Positions 63,421-64,000 of a DNA stretch of 64,000 nt are shown here, piece after piece. The position numbers and the translations under genes are program-made. Below the pieces are notes generated by a model, which ran no database searches, had not been told where the DNA came from, and saw only the letters and a list, made by a program, of their open reading frames with translations. Where the stretch lies: assembly GCF_000344615.1 (NCBI RefSeq), contig NZ_KB467824.1, forward strand, positions 2,785,963 through 2,849,962, in the 5' to 3' direction. Positions within the stretch are counted from its first letter, which is position 1; each line of letters opens with the position of its first letter. Source of the DNA: Janthinobacterium sp. CG3 (GTDB lineage: Bacteria; Pseudomonadota; Gammaproteobacteria; Burkholderiales; Burkholderiaceae_D).

Positions 63421-63522
63421 GCTTGGCAATGTCGAGCGCCGCAAGCCAAGCTTTGAATCCAGACCAAGGCAGTCACCCAGGCTGTGTTGGCGTCGGGATG
63501 AACGGATTTTTGTCTATCGACG
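63421..63522 (+). ncRNA. Structured 5' leader of the M28 peptidase gene (unidentified)
   Basis: Three successive stems are visible: GCTTGGC/GCCAAGC (63421-63427 with 63445-63451), CCAA...CAGTC/GGCTG...TTGG (63464-63467, 63470-63474, 63480-63484, 63487-63490) and CGTCG/CGACG (63491-63495 with 63518-63522). The rest of the 472-bp gap 63106-63577 has no gene. It could be a riboswitch or other cis RNA; I could not match it to a known class. Confidence 0.4.
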
Positions 63523-63577
63523 GGAAGTTCGTTCTGTAATGGGGAATCACCCCCTCACTCTAAAAAAAGGAAAAAAG

Positions 63578-64000
63578 ATGGAGATTCAAATGCATAAGGC
63601 AACATGTTCCGGTATGGCGCCGAAAGTCATCGCCTTGCTGCTGGCGGGACTATTTTCCAGCGCGACGATGGCGGCGGATTCGAAAAAAATCTGGATTACG
63701 GTTGGCGACGCCGCCTATACCCAGTTGCAAAAAGTCGCGCCGCGCGTCATTGCCAAGGAAAGCCGGATTACCGAAACCAACGTCCCCGGCAGCCAGTTCG
63801 CCGGCACCGAAAAAGTCCATCTGGTGGAAGTCGACGAGCAGCAGATGCTGAACCTGTCGGAGGCGATCCACCATGAACTCAAACGCTGCGGCGGCTTCAT
63901 GTACCACGCCAGCGAGAGCGCCGGCAAGAAAGCCCTGAGCCAACCGGTCACCACCAGCCTGGCGGCGCTGACCCGCCCCGCCTACGTGATCGACAACCAG
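63578..64000 (+). CDS. Secreted M28-type leucyl aminopeptidase, N-terminal part (runs off the window)
   Basis: The 141 codons present encode a signal peptide (cleavage near TMAA, about residue 33) and a pro-region reading KKIWITVGDAAYTQLQ, VEVDEQQMLNLSEAIHHELK and RCGGFMYHASESA. This closely resembles the N-terminal propeptide of Vibrio-type secreted aminopeptidases (M28), with its conserved RCGGYMVH-like motif. The catalytic domain would lie beyond base 64000. AAAAAAAGG precedes the ATG at 63578; an ATG at 63590 is an alternative. It would release N-terminal amino acids from extracellular peptides. Confidence 0.78.
   Translation, partial: MEIQMHKATCSGMAPKVIALLLAGLFSSATMAADSKKIWITVGDAAYTQLQKVAPRVIAKESRITETNVPGSQFAGTEKVHLVEVDEQQMLNLSEAIHHELKRCGGFMYHASESAGKKALSQPVTTSLAALTRPAYVIDNQ

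Noticed and set aside
63405..63522. c-di-GMP-I (GEMM) riboswitch before the aminopeptidase
   Set aside because: The segment CGCAAGCC resembles part of the consensus, but the second conserved half and the overall stem arrangement do not match.

Overview
The window is high-GC (roughly two-thirds G+C by eye), gene-dense chromosomal DNA of a betaproteobacterium. Gene order and protein style point to Oxalobacteraceae (Massilia/Duganella/Janthinobacterium-like): ybgC-tolQRAB-pal-cpoB followed by tRNA-Lys, a full wsp operon, a PEP-CTERM exported protein, and argF-argG. No insertion sequence, prophage or CRISPR array was seen, so this looks like core chromosome with several accessory modules.

Layout. 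1-7.1 kb: the 5' part of glyA (minus strand) under a ZTP-type riboswitch, an SDR dehydrogenase, then the Tol-Pal envelope operon. 7.2-7.6 kb: three identical tRNA-Lys(UUU) genes, each followed by its own hairpin; the first has a consensus sigma-70 promoter. 7.7-10.1 kb: a less GC-rich pair, an RsbQ-like alpha/beta hydrolase and a PAS hybrid histidine kinase. 10.4-14.6 kb: a TcyP-like cystine symporter, then two different diiron ferritin-like proteins and a low-complexity lipoprotein. 14.8-19.3 kb: an RND efflux adaptor/pump pair. 19.6-29.5 kb: a Ter-type stress module: membrane TerC/DUF475 protein, TerD, AIM24/TIGR00266 protein, then a translationally coupled run of ATP-grasp, PRTase-TRSP, HAD phosphatase, StiP/PRTase, HpcH-type lyase and a TerD-TerA fusion.

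29.5-44.2 kb: an 808-residue Ala/Glu-rich coiled-coil protein, SrkA kinase, a UPF0149/SEC-C protein, the PEP-CTERM protein, M3 oligopeptidase, a VOC protein, an EamA exporter divergent from a LysR regulator, arylamine N-acetyltransferase, oligoribonuclease, an M48 protease, pterin dehydratase and RsgA. 44.4-49.7 kb: a TPR-GAF histidine kinase and argF-argG. 49.9-58.5 kb: wspABCDEFR, a surface-sensing chemosensory pathway whose output is c-di-GMP. 58.5-64 kb: ppnP, murB, a YajQ-family protein, a nitronate monooxygenase-like flavoprotein with a C-terminal Cys cluster, a DHH phosphoesterase, and the start of a secreted M28 aminopeptidase behind a long structured leader.

The most striking system is the Ter module. 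Its enzyme set (two phosphoribosyltransferase-type proteins, ATP-grasp, HAD, aldolase/lyase) is the one proposed in the literature to make a nucleoside-like metabolite linked to TerD/TerC membrane-stress proteins; the product is unproven. Other items worth attention are the RsbQ/PAS-kinase pair, the paired ferritin-like proteins, the coiled-coil protein beside the Ter module, and two families of dispersed palindromic repeats.
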